A stretch of 64,000 nt of DNA from Rhododendron vialii (GCF_030253575.1 NC_080557.1:44344501-44408500), one strand, 5' to 3'; positions 37,901 to 50,617 are shown, counted from the stretch's first letter. Translations and numbers: made by a program. The notes: a model not told the origin generated them from the sequence alone.

Positions 37901-38728
37901 TTCTTACAAAGTAGACCCTGTGATCCACAACATTTCGGATCATACTAGGGACTTGTCTAACACAAGCCCGTTACAAGGTCTTGGGCAGTAAGTCAACCCC
38001 AAAAGCTGTAGCTCTTGAAGTAAGGGCGCCCTCAAGCTTACATACTACCCAATACATTACTTACATACCCATGCAGAGTGGGATTTCGCTTCACATAGCC
38101 GACATCCCATGTTCATAAGATGGAAGCTCTAGAGTTCGAAGGAAGAAAATAGACATGTAGGTTTCCCCGCTTGTCTACATCAGTTAGATGTAACTGCTCA
38201 AAATGCTGAGGATATTTTCATTGGCCCGCCCTAGCCCTTTTTTTTCTTCTGAATTAGGGCTTTTAGAATTACTTTTTTTTTCCGTATATTGTTTGGTAAG
38301 GGTGCAAGTTTTTGGCTCCTCAAAATACCAAGGAAAGAGATTGATGCAGCATGTCCTGCTGGATTGGGATTTGTGGCACGTGCTATCCTACTGGCTACTA
38401 CCACTATTATTATTTATTCCCAATTACCCACAAATGCACATACGAGATAAGGGAAAAGTAAACAGAAAGGACTTCAAATGGCATGCTAGCCAGGCAGTAG
38501 GGCTGGATTACCATCTTATCTGTGTTGTATCGAGCTGCATAACCAATTCCAGACTTCCGATACTGACCAGCCCAGAATACTTCACCACCCAAAGACAAAT
38601 GTGGGGTGACACTCTGCAAAGAAACAAACCAAAAAAAATAAAAAAACATTATTAAGATGAACTCAAGTCTACAGAACAATGACACCAGCTTCCCATTCTG
38701 AAAGTAAACTTGGGAGAAAGATGTGGAA

Positions 38729-38766
<38 letters not shown>

Positions 38767-41700
38767 GTGGTGGAAGTAAGAAGAAACCATGCATTAGCCT
38801 AAAAAAATTTATGATAAGATGTCAACAGGGATTGCATTCGAGCAAGGATTGCAAAAAACACATCAATCTTGAAAGCCAAACGATGCCTATCACCAAAACA
38901 GCATTATAATCATAGCAGATAAATAAGGCCTGAAAATATATTTTGAAATGCAGATAGCATGCAGCAGAAATATCAGTCATTCTCATGTACCATTTTTCTT
39001 GTTGCCTAAAATAACTCCAAATGCTCCAATAGGTTAATGTCGACTACCACATATGAGAAGAATTCAAACATATTGCAGTACCGTTTGCCCACCAGCTTCA
39101 TAGCCAAACATGCACACTAAATAATGACAATATATACAAGAAAGACCTTTAGAGCAGGGGAAGATGAAAGATCACAACAGTATGAGAATAATCTTCCAAT
39201 ATCTTCATCCCAACACTATAGTTTGAGGAAGCCCTATTAAAACTAAGTAGTCTTTGTTGTCTAGCTCTTCATCTTATGCTTCATTTGTTGGAACAGAAGA
39301 CAACATTTCTGATCTCTATTTAATTATTTCCATTTTATATTGGCAGTGGCAGGATTGGAATTTGGAAATAACATGTTGAATAGATTAGAAGCATGCTGTA
39401 GTAATACTTCACTGAACTTGGGCTCCAACAAAGAACCTACATCCATATACAAGCTTGAACATCCTTCAGTCATACCACAAATAGTTGAGGCCGGGAAAAG
39501 CCAAATCATATTCCAAAAACTGTGTTTCCTTCGTACACGGATGGAAATTAATTCATGGTAAATCGAATGAATCGCTACATGCCTACATCCATCACCAGTC
39601 GGCCAGCTTTGAGAGAGAGAGGGGAGGGGGGAGAGAGAGAGAGTGGAACTGATTTGTACCTGTATATAATTGGCTCCAAATAAGGCACCGTTACCTAGTT
39701 GAAACTGAGTCCTATAGTCTTTACCCTATATGGATGAAAATGAATCAATTAGCAACAGCACCACAACCAAAAGAACCAAAACATGCTCAACAACGAAGAA
39801 GAGTTCCCCTGATAAGTAACAACACGGCAGAAGATTAGAAACAATATGGGACATACAACATGCCTACGCATGTAAAGGCACAAACAAGTAATCAAAAACT
39901 TGTTAACAAGTAGAAGCAATTGACCTTGTAATCAAAATTGGCCATGCCGTGTGACATATGCGGCTCGTTTGAAAGCTGGAAAAGAAACACAAAATGGTCA
40001 CTCCGATAGCTTACGAAGACACAATAATCCCTTAGCACAAAAACCCAAAAATAGAGGAAAGCATCCAACATGTGGCGGTTTATTACTTGAGCATTGGCCT
40101 TCAGAATAAGATTTTCAGACAAATCACACTTCACTCTGGCATTCAGCCTCCCATCTGTCATTATTCTACCAAAAAGCATCAACTGCAGCCAACGTCAATT
40201 GCTCCAGGGTTAGATTGAATTCCTTAAGAATCAATCAACAATAATGCAGCAATATCAGTTGCATACCTTCGGGTCTATAAAGTTAGCACCGAACTCATAG
40301 TGAGAGGTGGGAATCTTAATGACCTCACCAGATTGAGAAGGAACTTCAGTAGGTCCCATTAACACACTAATGAGATTTGGATCAGCATGTAAAGAGGAAT
40401 TAAAAAGGGTGGAGTAGCCAATAAACCACAAAGGAAAGTTTGAAAAAAATACACCTAACAAATAAAATGGAAATGCAGATCCACCTGTGACTGAGTGAAA
40501 ACTTCTGATTGAGTCCTTTGGTAAAATCAAAGCGCAGCCCCTCGAATATTTCAGGCTTTAAGGACACTGCAAAACCAATTCATAAGAGAATAAACATCCA
40601 CATATAAGGAATGGAAAACCCCTCATTCCCTCTTCCAACAAGATATTCTCTTATTAGTTAATTCACTGTAGTAATTGATAGTCATGACTCATGAGTATGA
40701 GACTACAACTGCACTTATTCAAGCTAAGAGAAGCCATTTACCTAGAAAAAACAAGAAGTCTGCTGAAGATTATGATGATATGATCTATTTCACTAAGCAA
40801 CGCAATACTTCCAATTACGTCACTCTCTCTGTAATAAATGCAATCTCAACTCTCGCTTTTCACTTTGGAAGTGCGTTTCTTAGATCAGAAAGCAAAAACA
40901 ATAGCAACTTTCCCTTTTTTTCATCTAGCTTTAAATTTGAGCATCAATATTATCTGGCATATCATATCTCATTTCATCTCGTAAAGCATCTCCACTCCTT
41001 ACTTAAATGTTCACTCAACAGTCACTGGCAGCTCCATGTGTTGATGTGGGTGTTCAAGTGAACACCCTGAAACGACAACTTAAGTTGAGAAATTTAATTT
41101 TAGGCTTTGTTTGAACACTCAGTCATATAGAACGAACACACATCAATTCAGGTGATTCATAATTTCATAATTGAACACCTAATACATTAGCCCAAAACAA
41201 GGTATAGACTCTTAATGATAAAATTAGACAAATAGAGAAAAATTAATCTATTGATATCGGTATCGTTTTTCTGGCTTCTCTCTAAACGACAATCGATGCT
41301 ATATCACCAAAAATAAGAACATATGCTCAAAAAGATCTGTGTAAACATATTCACCACAATTCTTCAAAAGAATGTTAGCAAATCTATCTGCAAGTTTATT
41401 CTTTTTTGGCTCAAAATATAAAAACGTGTTGAGGAAAATCTTATATATTTTTTTATCTTTTAATCGCGCTACTCAGACTAATATATGAATTTTGAGTATA
41501 TATTACTAGTTGGTAGAGCTAGTAGAGTTAAGGTAATTATTGAACACCCTATTCAAAATTCCTAGTGCCGCCTCAACTAAAAAAAAAAGCTTTGACAAAG
41601 AAACACATAACACATATCTCCACTCATTGATCCAAATGTATATTCAAATGACATTTTACCCAAATCAATGGAAACAATCTTTCCCTCAAAATTTTCAAGG

Positions 41701-42646
41701 CCAGTTGGTGGCTAGCAAATTTGCCCCTATGCTGCCATTCATGAAGCATTTACTCATATCAACAAATGTGTCTTTTCCATTAGTGTGCTAGAGCCTAGAG
41801 CTCTCAAACTTCTACTCATATTGAATAAGAAATTGAGTTACGAGCTGGATTGTCTTACCATAATCTATAACCTCATATTCTAATTACGATACGTATAATA
41901 CAACATAATGCATTAGGGGGGCCACTGTCTCATTGGTACTGAAAGCATATATTGCCCAAGGTTAGGAGTGTCTCCAGTACTCCCCCGCCCATGCCCCCAA
42001 TGATTGGGGACTAGATGGGTTCTATCATTATATTGTTTTTTGTATAGTACAGTGTAATGCATGAATTACAGTAAGAAAACATAAAGCAGACATCCTTCTC
42101 GACCTTTCCATTCCAACCAGGGATTTGAATCCCATACCGTATCGCCCTGTACCAGCCGACACGTACTGTTTTAGAGCAAATCCAGTACCCTAGATCTGTT
42201 CTACCATTTCGGCTCACACCTACCGCCCGGTAACGAACTATTTTTAATTCTAAATAAATGCATACATGATGTTCAATTTTTTTTTTCATGTGGACCCATT
42301 AAACTAATTGCAATAAATCTGAAAGGGTACCCAGTATGTCAAACGTACTTGTACCGTACAAGAAGGGAAAACCAATACTCTAGCAGTCTAGCTGGTTACT
42401 GGTGCGGTAATGAGGACCATGATTCCAACTACCTACCATTAAATATAACCGAACAAGACTACGAAATAAGGAATCAAATACAGTAAACGAAATGGCTACA
42501 ATCAGACAATACTAACTCATGGCTTCGCGGTGGATTTCTTCGTAGGGAATAGGGCAAGGCAGGTTCAGGTAATCAACTATCTCCGGCTGGATCACGGTCG
42601 GTTTCGCCGGTGGCATTGCGGCGGCTGGAGGCACGGCGGTGGCCAT
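34931..42646 (-). CDS. TOM40: TOM40, mitochondrial outer-membrane import channel
   Basis: Eleven exons: 42646-42517, 40566-40485, 40366-40267, 40182-40087, 39975-39925, 39725-39660, 38613-38512, 36843-36775, 36696-36613, 36300-36205 and 34987-34931. All are GT-AG and total 933 nt (310 aa, the usual plant length). Hallmarks: [128 protein letters not shown] and [14 protein letters not shown]. It is the Porin_3 beta-barrel that forms the general entry pore for mitochondrial precursors. Introns carry a SINE, a LINE piece, MITEs and a 36-G run. A (GA)n at 42779-42801 lies in the leader. Confidence 0.96.
35187..35394. mobile_element. MITE in TOM40 intron 10
   Basis: The arms are imperfect inverted repeats: left has GGTGAACATTACC then CTTATTGGTTGAAATGGTGT, right has ACACCATTTCAACCAATAG then GGTAATGTTCACC. 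The outer parts (TTTTGTTC near the left end, GAACAAAA near the right) also pair. AGCTGA occurs on both sides, but the target duplication is not certain. Confidence 0.75.
35559..35920 (-). mobile_element. 5'-truncated L1-type LINE remnant
   Basis: In minus orientation the sequence ends in a long A tract (T run at 35559-35585 on plus). Upstream it encodes a degraded C-terminal region with MWLI, a stop where Trp is expected, then [19 protein letters not shown]. This resembles the WRERNRRIF motif after the zinc-binding region of plant LINE reverse transcriptases. It lies in TOM40 intron 10. Confidence 0.75.
35931..36057 (+). mobile_element. tRNA-derived SINE in TOM40 intron 10
   Basis: It is flanked by the direct repeat CATGTCTAGT (35921-35930 and 36058-36067). 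It has a pol III A-box TAGCCAAGTGG at 35945-35955, a B-box-like AGTTCAAACCT at about 35994-36004, and ends TTTTTGCCGAGGG plus an A run. It is the same family as 16207-16292. The layout recalls plant Au SINEs. Confidence 0.9.
37073..37287. mobile_element. Stowaway-type MITE, 215 bp
   Basis: Ends CTCCCTCCGTCCC and GGGACGGAGGGAG, with TA on both sides (37071-37072 and 37288-37289). This is the canonical Stowaway (Tc1/mariner) signature. Inner arms GTTTGTCCGGTCCGCAAAAC and GTTTTGCGGACCGGACAAAC also pair. It lies in TOM40 intron 7. Confidence 0.95.
38730..38765 (+). repeat. Uninterrupted run of 36 G
   Basis: Thirty-six consecutive G on plus (poly-C in the TOM40 transcript), in TOM40 intron 6, about 115 bp upstream of exon 7 in gene sense. 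A second run of 14 G lies at 37802-37815. The length is near the limit of reliable sequencing, so the exact count is doubtful. Confidence 0.8.
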
Positions 42647-43648
42647 TCGTTCGGTTTTCCTTCGTTTCTAGGGTTCGGGACAACAACAGAGATCGAAGTT
42701 CGAAATCGAAGAACGAGGAGAAAGGGGAGGAAAGAAGAAATTGGTCTAGTGGGTCTTTGGGAGTTGGGAGCAGAATTGGAGAGAGAGAGAGAGAGAGAGA
42801 GGCCAAAACCCTCTCAGAATATCTAAACCCCTAGGGCCGGTTGACGAGTTAACTTTTTAACCAAGTCGTGAATTATAGGAGTAGTAGTACTGATATTAAA
42901 AAAATAAAATAAAAAAGCCTCTAGACTCCTTTGTTTTTTTTCCCATTTTTGGTTTGTGTATTTTGTATTTTTTTTTTAAATTTTGTTAGATTCACGTCAT
43001 ATTTATTCAAATTAATTATCCATCTCGATGGGAGGAGGATAAAAAGTAAAAAATTATTATCAAAAGCAAAAAAAAAATCACTAAACTTGAAAAAAATACT
43101 CCAAAATAGTTGTGGTTTTTTTTTGTTTAAAGCATTGTTTTATATGAAATTTTTTTCAACATTTTTTTTACACTCTTCTAATTCCTCGAATCAAAGCGAA
43201 CGATTAGTTCCAAAAATTACAACGAAAAAGCTCAAAAACCAGTCTTAAGCACACAAGAAAATACGTATTCCTATGTACTTTTAATACAAATTCACTGATT
43301 CACACACTTCTTATTGTCAATCCTTTGGGCTGATTTTACAATTTTTGTAAACCCTTTAAATTCCCGTTTATACAAACTAATAATTCATAAAATAAAAAAT
43401 AAAAAAACAATGTAAAACTAACAAATGTGAAAAAATAGACTAGAGACAAAAAGTAATCCGACATTTTTTTCGAGAATTTTTTGATTCGATTGTCAAGGGG
43501 TTCAGATCAACTCACGTGTACTTCAATTAATTTCATGCCCTCAATCCTCCAAGGCACGCTGTTGAGAATTCTGATTACCAAGGAACAAGTCTTAGGAGGA
43601 AATTGGGTGAAAAACTACGGATGCAGATGGCTTAAAGGGCACCATTCA
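42647..43648. other. TOM40 upstream region
   Basis: Leader and promoter of TOM40 with a (GA)n tract at 42779-42801 (CT in gene sense). The rest is AT-rich with no recognised gene. Confidence 0.6.
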
Positions 43649-43887
43649 GGTTCCGTTCCGGAAACCAAAATAAGTCCTTATTTTTTAAGAAGGTAATTTC
43701 AAGCTCAAAAATTATGATCTTATTGAAATCTAAAAATATGCAATATGAATCTTGTTTGGAAGATCTTGATGAGATCTTTTATACGATACAAAAAAATTTG
43801 AAAAATTATTTTTCATTTACTTTATTTTTGAGTTTGAAAATGTGAAATAAGCTGCTTATTTTTTAAGAAGGTTTCTGAAACGGGACC
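43649..43887. mobile_element. Harbinger-like MITE, copy A
   Basis: Ends GGTTCCGTTCCGGAAACC and, in reverse complement, GGTCCCGTTTCAGAAACC. TCA flanks both sides (43646-43648 and 43888-43890). The inner sequence includes CTTATTTTTTAAGAAGG and CAAGCTCAAAA. It belongs to the same family as the copies at 49704, 50292 and 54726. A 3-bp target duplication and GGSCC-type ends fit PIF/Harbinger (Tourist-like). Confidence 0.85.
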
Positions 43888-43936
43888 TCAGTATCCACGG
43901 GTCTCTTGTATCTTTCCAAGGCAACCAAAGAAAATA

Positions 43937-45062
43937 GAGTTATTTTCAAGAACACCGCTTCAACTATCGTTTTGTCAACATGACCCCTTCATGTTTAGAA
44001 CTCATCAATCTTACCTCTTAATTTATCAAAACTCATCAACTACACCCCTCCCCTTATTTCAGTTAAAAACTTTGACGAAAACAAACAAAGACTAAGTTAC
44101 CATTGGTCTTAGAAAGAAAAAGGGTTTGGGACATAAAAATTAAAAAAACACACGCCTCATCTCCATCTCCACACTCCAAAGTCCAAACCCAGATTTCAAC
44201 AAATAACATTAAAAAAAAAAAATCAAACAGAGCATGAGGGTTCCAAAGGCAATGTTGCCATCAACCAGACCACCGGAGATGAGACCTCGAGAGAACTCCT
44301 CGGAGCCAGGCGACGACAGGTTCCGCCCCCATGGCAACTGGTTGAACCGCTCGGTGCTAGTTGACTTGCCAACCACGGGGAGCTCATGGTCGTTCGATTG
44401 GAAGATCTCGAGGCTCGTCGTGGAGCTGAAAGACAGATCCATGGCACCGGCCATCGTGCTCTTCTCTTTCCTTTTCTCTTTTCTTTCTCTTTCTCAGTTC
44501 TAATTTTCCTTTTCAGCTCCATATTTCCAATAAGCAGGTGCAAAGCAACACCGTCGCAGGCCTCCAAGTGGCTGGCGGTGTGTACTTGGGGCTTTTTAGT
44601 GCCCACCGAGCTAGGGTTTTTTTTATGTGATTCACACCAAATGGTTTACAGCTTGCGAGGAGGATACCAAGGAGAAGGGGTGCGGGCCTTTCTTATTTTT
44701 ACCGGAGGAATGAGGGTGGGGCTGGGAAGAAGAATAAGATGGGTGGGGCAATGGAAGTAGGGGTGGCTGGTTTGGAAGGGTTTGGTGGGTTTCTATTTTT
44801 CTGGGTAGGAAAATGGGGAGATGGAGACGGGAGAGAACAATGAGAGAGGGCAGTAGATGAATTTTCCGCCCAAGGCAAGGGCATTTTAGGCTCAAATTTT
44901 GTTTTTCCATCCAACTTAGGTTAAAAGGTTAACATTTCTTAATAGAATTGGACGGAAGGGGTGTAGTTATGAGTTTTGATAGATGAGGAGGTGAGATTGA
45001 TGACATGAGGAGGTCATGTTGACAAAACGTGATAATTGAAGAGTTGTCCTTGAAAATAACCC
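43937..45062. mobile_element. Pack-MULE, 1126 bp, with captured SEC31 fragment
   Basis: Long imperfect TIRs of about 130 bp: left starts GAGTTATTTTCAAGAACA, right (reverse complement) starts GGGTTATTTTCAAGGACA. Both continue through CGTTTTGTCAACATGACC and TATCAAAACTCAT. A perfect 9-bp target duplication AAGAAAATA lies at 43928-43936 and 45063-45071. The interior is not transposase but carries a coding fragment of host SEC31 (44209-44457, minus). This is the definition of a Pack-MULE. It sits between GLYR1 and TOM40. Confidence 0.9.
44209..44457 (-). pseudogene. SEC31 N-terminal exon fragment (captured, broken)
   Basis: The frame reads [40 protein letters not shown], then WGRN and [17 protein letters not shown]. 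It matches the start of the WD40 region of plant COPII coat protein SEC31 as I know it. After GNI the frame runs into FGTLMLCL, whereas a one-base deletion (a T) would explain loss of the expected WNP. So it is a frameshifted partial exon with no start of its own and no downstream exons. It sits entirely inside the Pack-MULE. Confidence 0.85.
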
Positions 45063-45355
45063 AAGAAAATACTAGCAGTGAACACAAATGAGGGAAAGGT
45101 GGAAACAGAACTAAAGGGAAAAAAGCATGTCCACACCTTCTTGCTTCTTATCACCTTTCTTCACTGTATTGTCACCTTCACAAGTTCACGACGACGCCCT
45201 AACGGGATTTCGGAAAATGAAATTCACTTAATTAGACAATCTGAATGACATCACTAATGAAGTACTGCGTCAAATTTTTCCGTTTTGATCCATAGCAGTC
45301 GAAGAGTTTCCTATCGCAGCCAATGTACTTCAGGGCTCGTGTGAATGCATTCATA
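45063..45355. other. GLYR1 3' flank
   Basis: Short stretch between the Pack-MULE and the GLYR1 stop codon; likely GLYR1 3' UTR and terminator region. I cannot assign a poly(A) signal with confidence. Confidence 0.5.
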
Positions 45356-48300
45356 TCAGGATGAACCTTCAGGAAACTTCACAGCCTCAAACACAGCTGA
45401 AAAATCGAGATCTCCCAAACCCATGCTTCTGGCTTTCTTGAATGCCTGCATGCAGTCAACGTCCAGCATTAGTAATTCAGGGGCTGTTAAATTCAATTTA
45501 GATGGATTAATACCTCCCAGTAATTTAAAGTTGTACCAAAGGTTGTTGACATTAAAGAATTTACGAAACATTTAGAGGGTTTTTTCAAGTAAAAACTTGA
45601 AAAAGTTGGCCCAGAATGTAATAATTTTGATCGTAATTAACAATCATTCAAATTTAAACAGGTGGGACACAAAAGATCAACATGAGAGGTGCACATACAC
45701 CACAAATATTTCTCGTTTTGCCAATCAAAAATAATAATTTGTCTCCGTGTTTCAAAATCTAGGTTGGCAGAACAAGTTAATATTTTAGTCTCCACCCCGA
45801 CGACAGGGACTAGCTTTCGCTAAATTTACCTGAAGCCATACAATTTCCACTTTAACAATTTGCGTCTGCTTAGGAAAGAAGGGGAAAAGGAACAACTACC
45901 ACCTACCCTCCAAATCAAGCTGCAGTGGATTCTCAACATAACCTCCATAGGAAGTTCATATTGACTTCTGGTATTCCAATAGTGCAGACCATAAACATTT
46001 TTCTCTCATGAGAATATGGTCTCATACATGGTTACGGAGGGACAAACAGCCTTACCTCATTGGAAGCAGCTGCCACTGGCATTGACACTGAGTTTTCATC
46101 ACCAAGAGCAAGAGCCAATCTCATATCCTTCTGCTGATGTTTCAGAGGAAATGCAGGCGAGTAATTCTTCTGGATCATAGTAGGTCCTTTCATTTTGAAC
46201 ATGGGGTTCGAAATTGCACCCAGATCCTGCCAGAAAGCAAGACATCTAGAGTTAGGTACCCAAAAAAGGAAACAGAAGTCCGAAAAAAATATTGTTTTGT
46301 CTCACCAACACATCAAGAAGAGTTTGGGAGCTAAGTCCACTTTTGTCAGCCAGTATGAGTCCTTCAGAAAATGCATTCATCATACTGCAAAGGAGGAAAC
46401 ATGATTGTAATTGAAAAACTCCATGCTGTACACCGGCACCTTCCTAATTTCTGTCGAAATAGTGTGTGATTCTTGTATGAACTTGCTATGTATACTTCCT
46501 TGTGGACATCATTAAGATGCGGGTCTATGTACTCTGCCCTGCACATAAATAGCTTGCTATATGCAATTCTTGCATCCATGCTTATAATACCAATTAATTC
46601 CTCGTGGAAATTTTTGCTCTGCCATTGATATTACCAATCAGTTGTTTTAGTTGAAGCTAATCACTGGTCTCAGATTTTCCCCAGTCCAGATCAGATGTGG
46701 CTGAGTGTCAATATATTTAGACCATGATTATTACCTCCCCATAATCATGTTGACCACAAGTTTCATTTTTGCTCCATTTCCGACCTTCCCCAAGAAAAAA
46801 GATTTCTTCCCCATGACATCGAAAGCAGGAAGTGCTTCCTCGTACAAGGTCTGCAATTATAAAGAAATTGAATGGTTGAGTGATAATAGGACAACAAATA
46901 CGATACTTTTGAATTCTAAGATTTGTGCTTGGGATAGTCTCTTTGCTATCATTATAAGCCTTATCTGACACTCACCCTTTCATTTGACAATTGCAGTCTC
47001 ACTAGCATAACAACACGAAAAAAGTATGGCTGTGCTTAGGCTTCCTATAAACAAGAATAAAAGAGCCAGACAACTTAATGGTAGGAATAATCCTCGAAAC
47101 AACGCAACTTTGGACCTTTACTAATTAGTGTCCATAAAGTTTACCTTCTCTCCTGCAGCGAGGATTACTAGTTGACCATCTTCAGCAGGCTTTTTGCTAC
47201 CTGAAACTGGAGCTTCAAGGAAATAACCACCCTTTGATGTAATTGCCTGGATATATCAAAAGCAAGCGTGGCACTACTCCTTTAGAACATGGTAATTTCT
47301 CTAGGTAAATAAAGAAGTTACTCTCAACAAATCTACAGATTGCTTTTTTGAAAAATGAAGGAGAATTCCTCGGAGTCTTGTTCATCTATGGATGGACATT
47401 GTGTATTTGTTCACGCTCTTAACAAAAAATTTTGTTTTACATGGTGTTTTCAAATTATCAATGCATCTAGAACAACATGCAACGGCTTTTCTTTTCATCT
47501 CTTCATTTAAAAACAAGTTGTTTGGGTGTGTCTGCAGGTGTTGTGGGGAATTATTGGTGACAGAGGAGACACAGATAACTCCAATCGTATAATTAGAATT
47601 GTTCAAAGAAGAAAAACATAACTACACAGGGATCAAAAGTTTTTCCAAGAAAGGGTTCTGCCATAGAGTAACATGTTATGTCTCTCTAGCTCTCTTTCTC
47701 TTACTCCAACTCATTAGCTAGTGAAAGAAAGAGGTGAAATGAAAACAAAGTGGTAGCCCTGGCACGAATCAAACCTCACTAATTTTCGTAGAAGTGTCAG
47801 AGTCGACAGTTGACATGTCAATGTACCCTTTTCCAGGGCAAATTTGCTCCAGAGCGCCGTCTTTGTCGAAAACAACCTAGGCAATACAAAAATACCTGAG
47901 TTGGAATAGTTAGAATAATAGTTCTACAAGCACAAACTTGATTAAACTAACCGAAAGAGCTGCAGAAGGATCAGACAACATCGCAATTGTGTACTTGCAC
48001 TTCTTGACTACTGCTGCAGGGGTTTCTGCCACTGATGCCCCATGCTCCACCAGCTCATCACACTGCAGTAAAAAAAAATCTTGTGTTGAACAGTTGAGCA
48101 GCATTCAAATAAGTGGTAACCTCTTTTAAGTTCATCAGAACATCCATCGGGATCCAAAAGTGAATAGACCCATTTCTCTTTGAATATTTTTTAGTATTTA
48201 ACTTCGAAAGTTCCTTTAAACATTTAACTGGGCAAGAAAAAAATGATTTTGAAATGGGTACTAATCATATTCTGTGTCTCATAGCTAATTTTTATAATTC

Positions 48301-49516
48301 CATGTGTAATTCAATTCTTTCAATTGTCACTAATTTTTGTCGAACCTCCTGAAAGTAGCAAGCATACGTCAAATTTTGGGAAGAAGGTGACCGGATATCT
48401 AGTGAACCGACTTATTTGGGTCCATGACATTGCAAAGTAGAAACATCATCAAACGCAATTTGACTCTTTGAAAGCAAGTACACGAGACTGAAGCATATCA
48501 GTACTGGCTGTGAGGAAGAAAGCAATTACTAAAACAGAAACACAACCATGTAGAAGAGAGCATTGTGGCCACAGCATATCGAACAAGTGATTTAAGAGAT
48601 GACATACAGGCAAACCACCAACAAATTTATAGAGATTCAATGATCACCTTTCAGTAAATAAGTTATCAAGTTTATCTGTTCAAGTAAAAGAGTAATTCAG
48701 TACAGAATTCGAGTGGTTTCATTGCACAATCATATCCATCAGGTTACCTAATGCATGAATGATACATATTTCTGACAAACAAATCAGACCTGAAAATTTT
48801 CTACCTTCGAGGGACTACTAGTAGAGAATTCAGATGCTCTGGTTGGCTATTGGCCGTAAGAACTTTAGATTGGAATCATCTATACCTTATCTATTTGATT
48901 ATAGGTTCTTTTCATAACCGATATTTGCAGCAACAAGCTAGGTTTAGGACCCATGTGATTGGCTAGATAAGTCGGAAGGCTTACATATCCGCTGGACTAC
49001 GACCAGGAAAGTTGTAGAAGGAATTTCCGCCATCTCGTATACAAAGAATACAACCAAGCTAACTGGTATAAAGCCTGACCTTGCTAATCCTCTCCCTCTC
49101 GGTTCAATGGGATTACTCATCCTATTTGATTATCTACTCCCTCGTGTTAGTGTGGGCAATCAAACATAACCTTGGAACTAAGAAATAGACAATTACTATA
49201 TCATATCAAAAGGCAAAATTTCGAGATTAATCTTTTAGATTCGTGCTCAATTTCCCTCTCAGCCCAATAGGTTTCATCGGCTATATAGCATCAAAGTCAA
49301 ATGGAAAATAAGTACGCAAAAACACAAACACAAACACAAACACAAACACAAACACATGAATACGTACATCTCGATGCAAATCATAAAGCCGGGGAGAGAG
49401 AGTACCCTAGAAAGAGTGCGGTTCCACACAGTGACCTTAAAGCCATGGCGAAGCAAGTTCATAGACATGGCCTTGCCCATTATTCCCAACCCTAAAAACC
49501 CAACCTCCCCCTCCAT
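45356..49516 (-). CDS. GLYR1: Glyoxylate/succinic semialdehyde reductase 1
   Basis: Eight exons: 49516-49406, 48062-47952, 47876-47775, 47246-47145, 46850-46735, 46384-46306, 46226-46056 and 45445-45356. All are GT-AG and in phase, giving 293 aa. It is a beta-hydroxyacid dehydrogenase. The NADPH-binding [16 protein letters not shown] is at the N-terminus, then [11 protein letters not shown], the substrate loop [20 protein letters not shown], the catalytic Lys in [16 protein letters not shown] (Lys about 170), and [20 protein letters not shown]. The family reduces glyoxylate and succinic semialdehyde with NADPH, linking photorespiration and the GABA shunt. The C-terminus here ends VKFPEGSS; I recall SRE at the Arabidopsis end, so targeting may differ. 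The leader has (GA)n in gene sense at about 49528-49546. Confidence 0.96.
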
Positions 49517-49703
49517 TTTCCCCCCCCTCTCTCTCTCTCTCTCTCTGTGTTCAATTTCAATGCGGGCACCCCAAATCCTCTGCTCCACTACAGTGTCCTC
49601 TAAATTATCCCCCGAATCTATCAATAAACTAGTGTTTAGTGCAATGCACAAACCCAAATGGGCCAAATCCTTTTCTATGGAGTATTTTTATACCACAGAT
49701 TTA

Positions 49704-50055
49704 GGCTCTGTTCTAGAAATTTTTTTAAAAAATAAGTACTTATTTTGAAATTTTTCAAAAAAAAAATAAGAAGGGTTGTTCCAGAAAACTCAAATAAGCA
49801 GCTTATTTCACATTTTCAAACTCAAAAATAATGTAAATAAAAAATAATTTTTTAATTTTTTTTGCACCGTATTAAAAATCTCAATGAGATCTATCAAATA
49901 AGATCCATATTGATAGGAAAATTATTTGCGTAAACACATGATTTTTTAGCTTAAAATTGCCTTAACCAAAAAATAAGTATTTACTTCTTATTTTGTGGAA
50001 CAAGCCTTATTATTGAACAAAAAATAAAAACTTATTCAAGTTCTGGAACGGGGCC
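49704..50055. mobile_element. Harbinger-like MITE, copy B (long form)
   Basis: TTA flanks both ends (49701-49703 and 50056-50058). Left end GGCTCTGTTCTAGAAA, right end (reverse complement) GGCCCCGTTCCAGAAC. At 352 bp it is about 110 bp longer than copies A, C and D; the left part holds an extra copy of the end motif (GTTGTTCCAGAAAA...AATAAGCAGCTTATTT), as if nested or duplicated. Confidence 0.8.
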
Positions 50056-50291
50056 TTATAATTGCAACTTCTTTTTCAACCTGACCTGTTGCGTGAGATG
50101 GGCTCAAGAAATTTATATTAAACGTTTGTCCTCCACACCCCTCCATAAGAATATAAGATGACATATTCGTATTTCACGGAAATTAAATAGGGATAAATAT
50201 TTTAAACTTGTGGCTACTGGAGGGTTTATTCGATCATTTATTTTAAGGTTTCAAAATTGACAACGTGAACTAGTCCGGACTACCAAATATA

Positions 50292-50530
50292 GGTCCCGTT
50301 CCAGAAACCTTCTTAAAAAATAAGCAGCTTATTTCACATTTTTAAACTCAAAAATAATGTAAATAAAAAATAATTTTTTAATTTTTTTTACACCATATTA
50401 AAGATCTTGATGAGATATATTAAACAAGATCCATATTGGTAGGAAAATTATTTGTGTAAACACATTATTTTTGAGCTTGAAATTGCCTTCTTAAAAAATA
50501 AGTACTTGTTTTACGTTCCGGAACGGAGCC
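50292..50530. mobile_element. Harbinger-like MITE, copy C
   Basis: ATA flanks both ends (50289-50291 and 50531-50533). Left end GGTCCCGTTCCAGAAACC, right end (reverse complement) GGCTCCGTTCCGGAAC. Length is 239 bp, the same as copy A. Confidence 0.85.
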
Positions 50531-50617
50531 ATAGTATTTTCCATGATGAAGATTGATAGAGTACATGAAACAATTCCATAAAAAGAAAATGAACGTCGGA
50601 ACCGACCATTTTATTTT

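Noticed and set aside
44223-44910. Further frames in the Pack-MULE (127, 92, 124 and 89 aa)
   Set aside because: Out of frame with the SEC31 fragment or low complexity; no recognisable domain, so no separate gene called.
49323-49353. ACAAAC repeats near GLYR1 exon 1 as an array of interest or CRISPR-like repeat
   Set aside because: Simple microsatellite of five short units without spacers.
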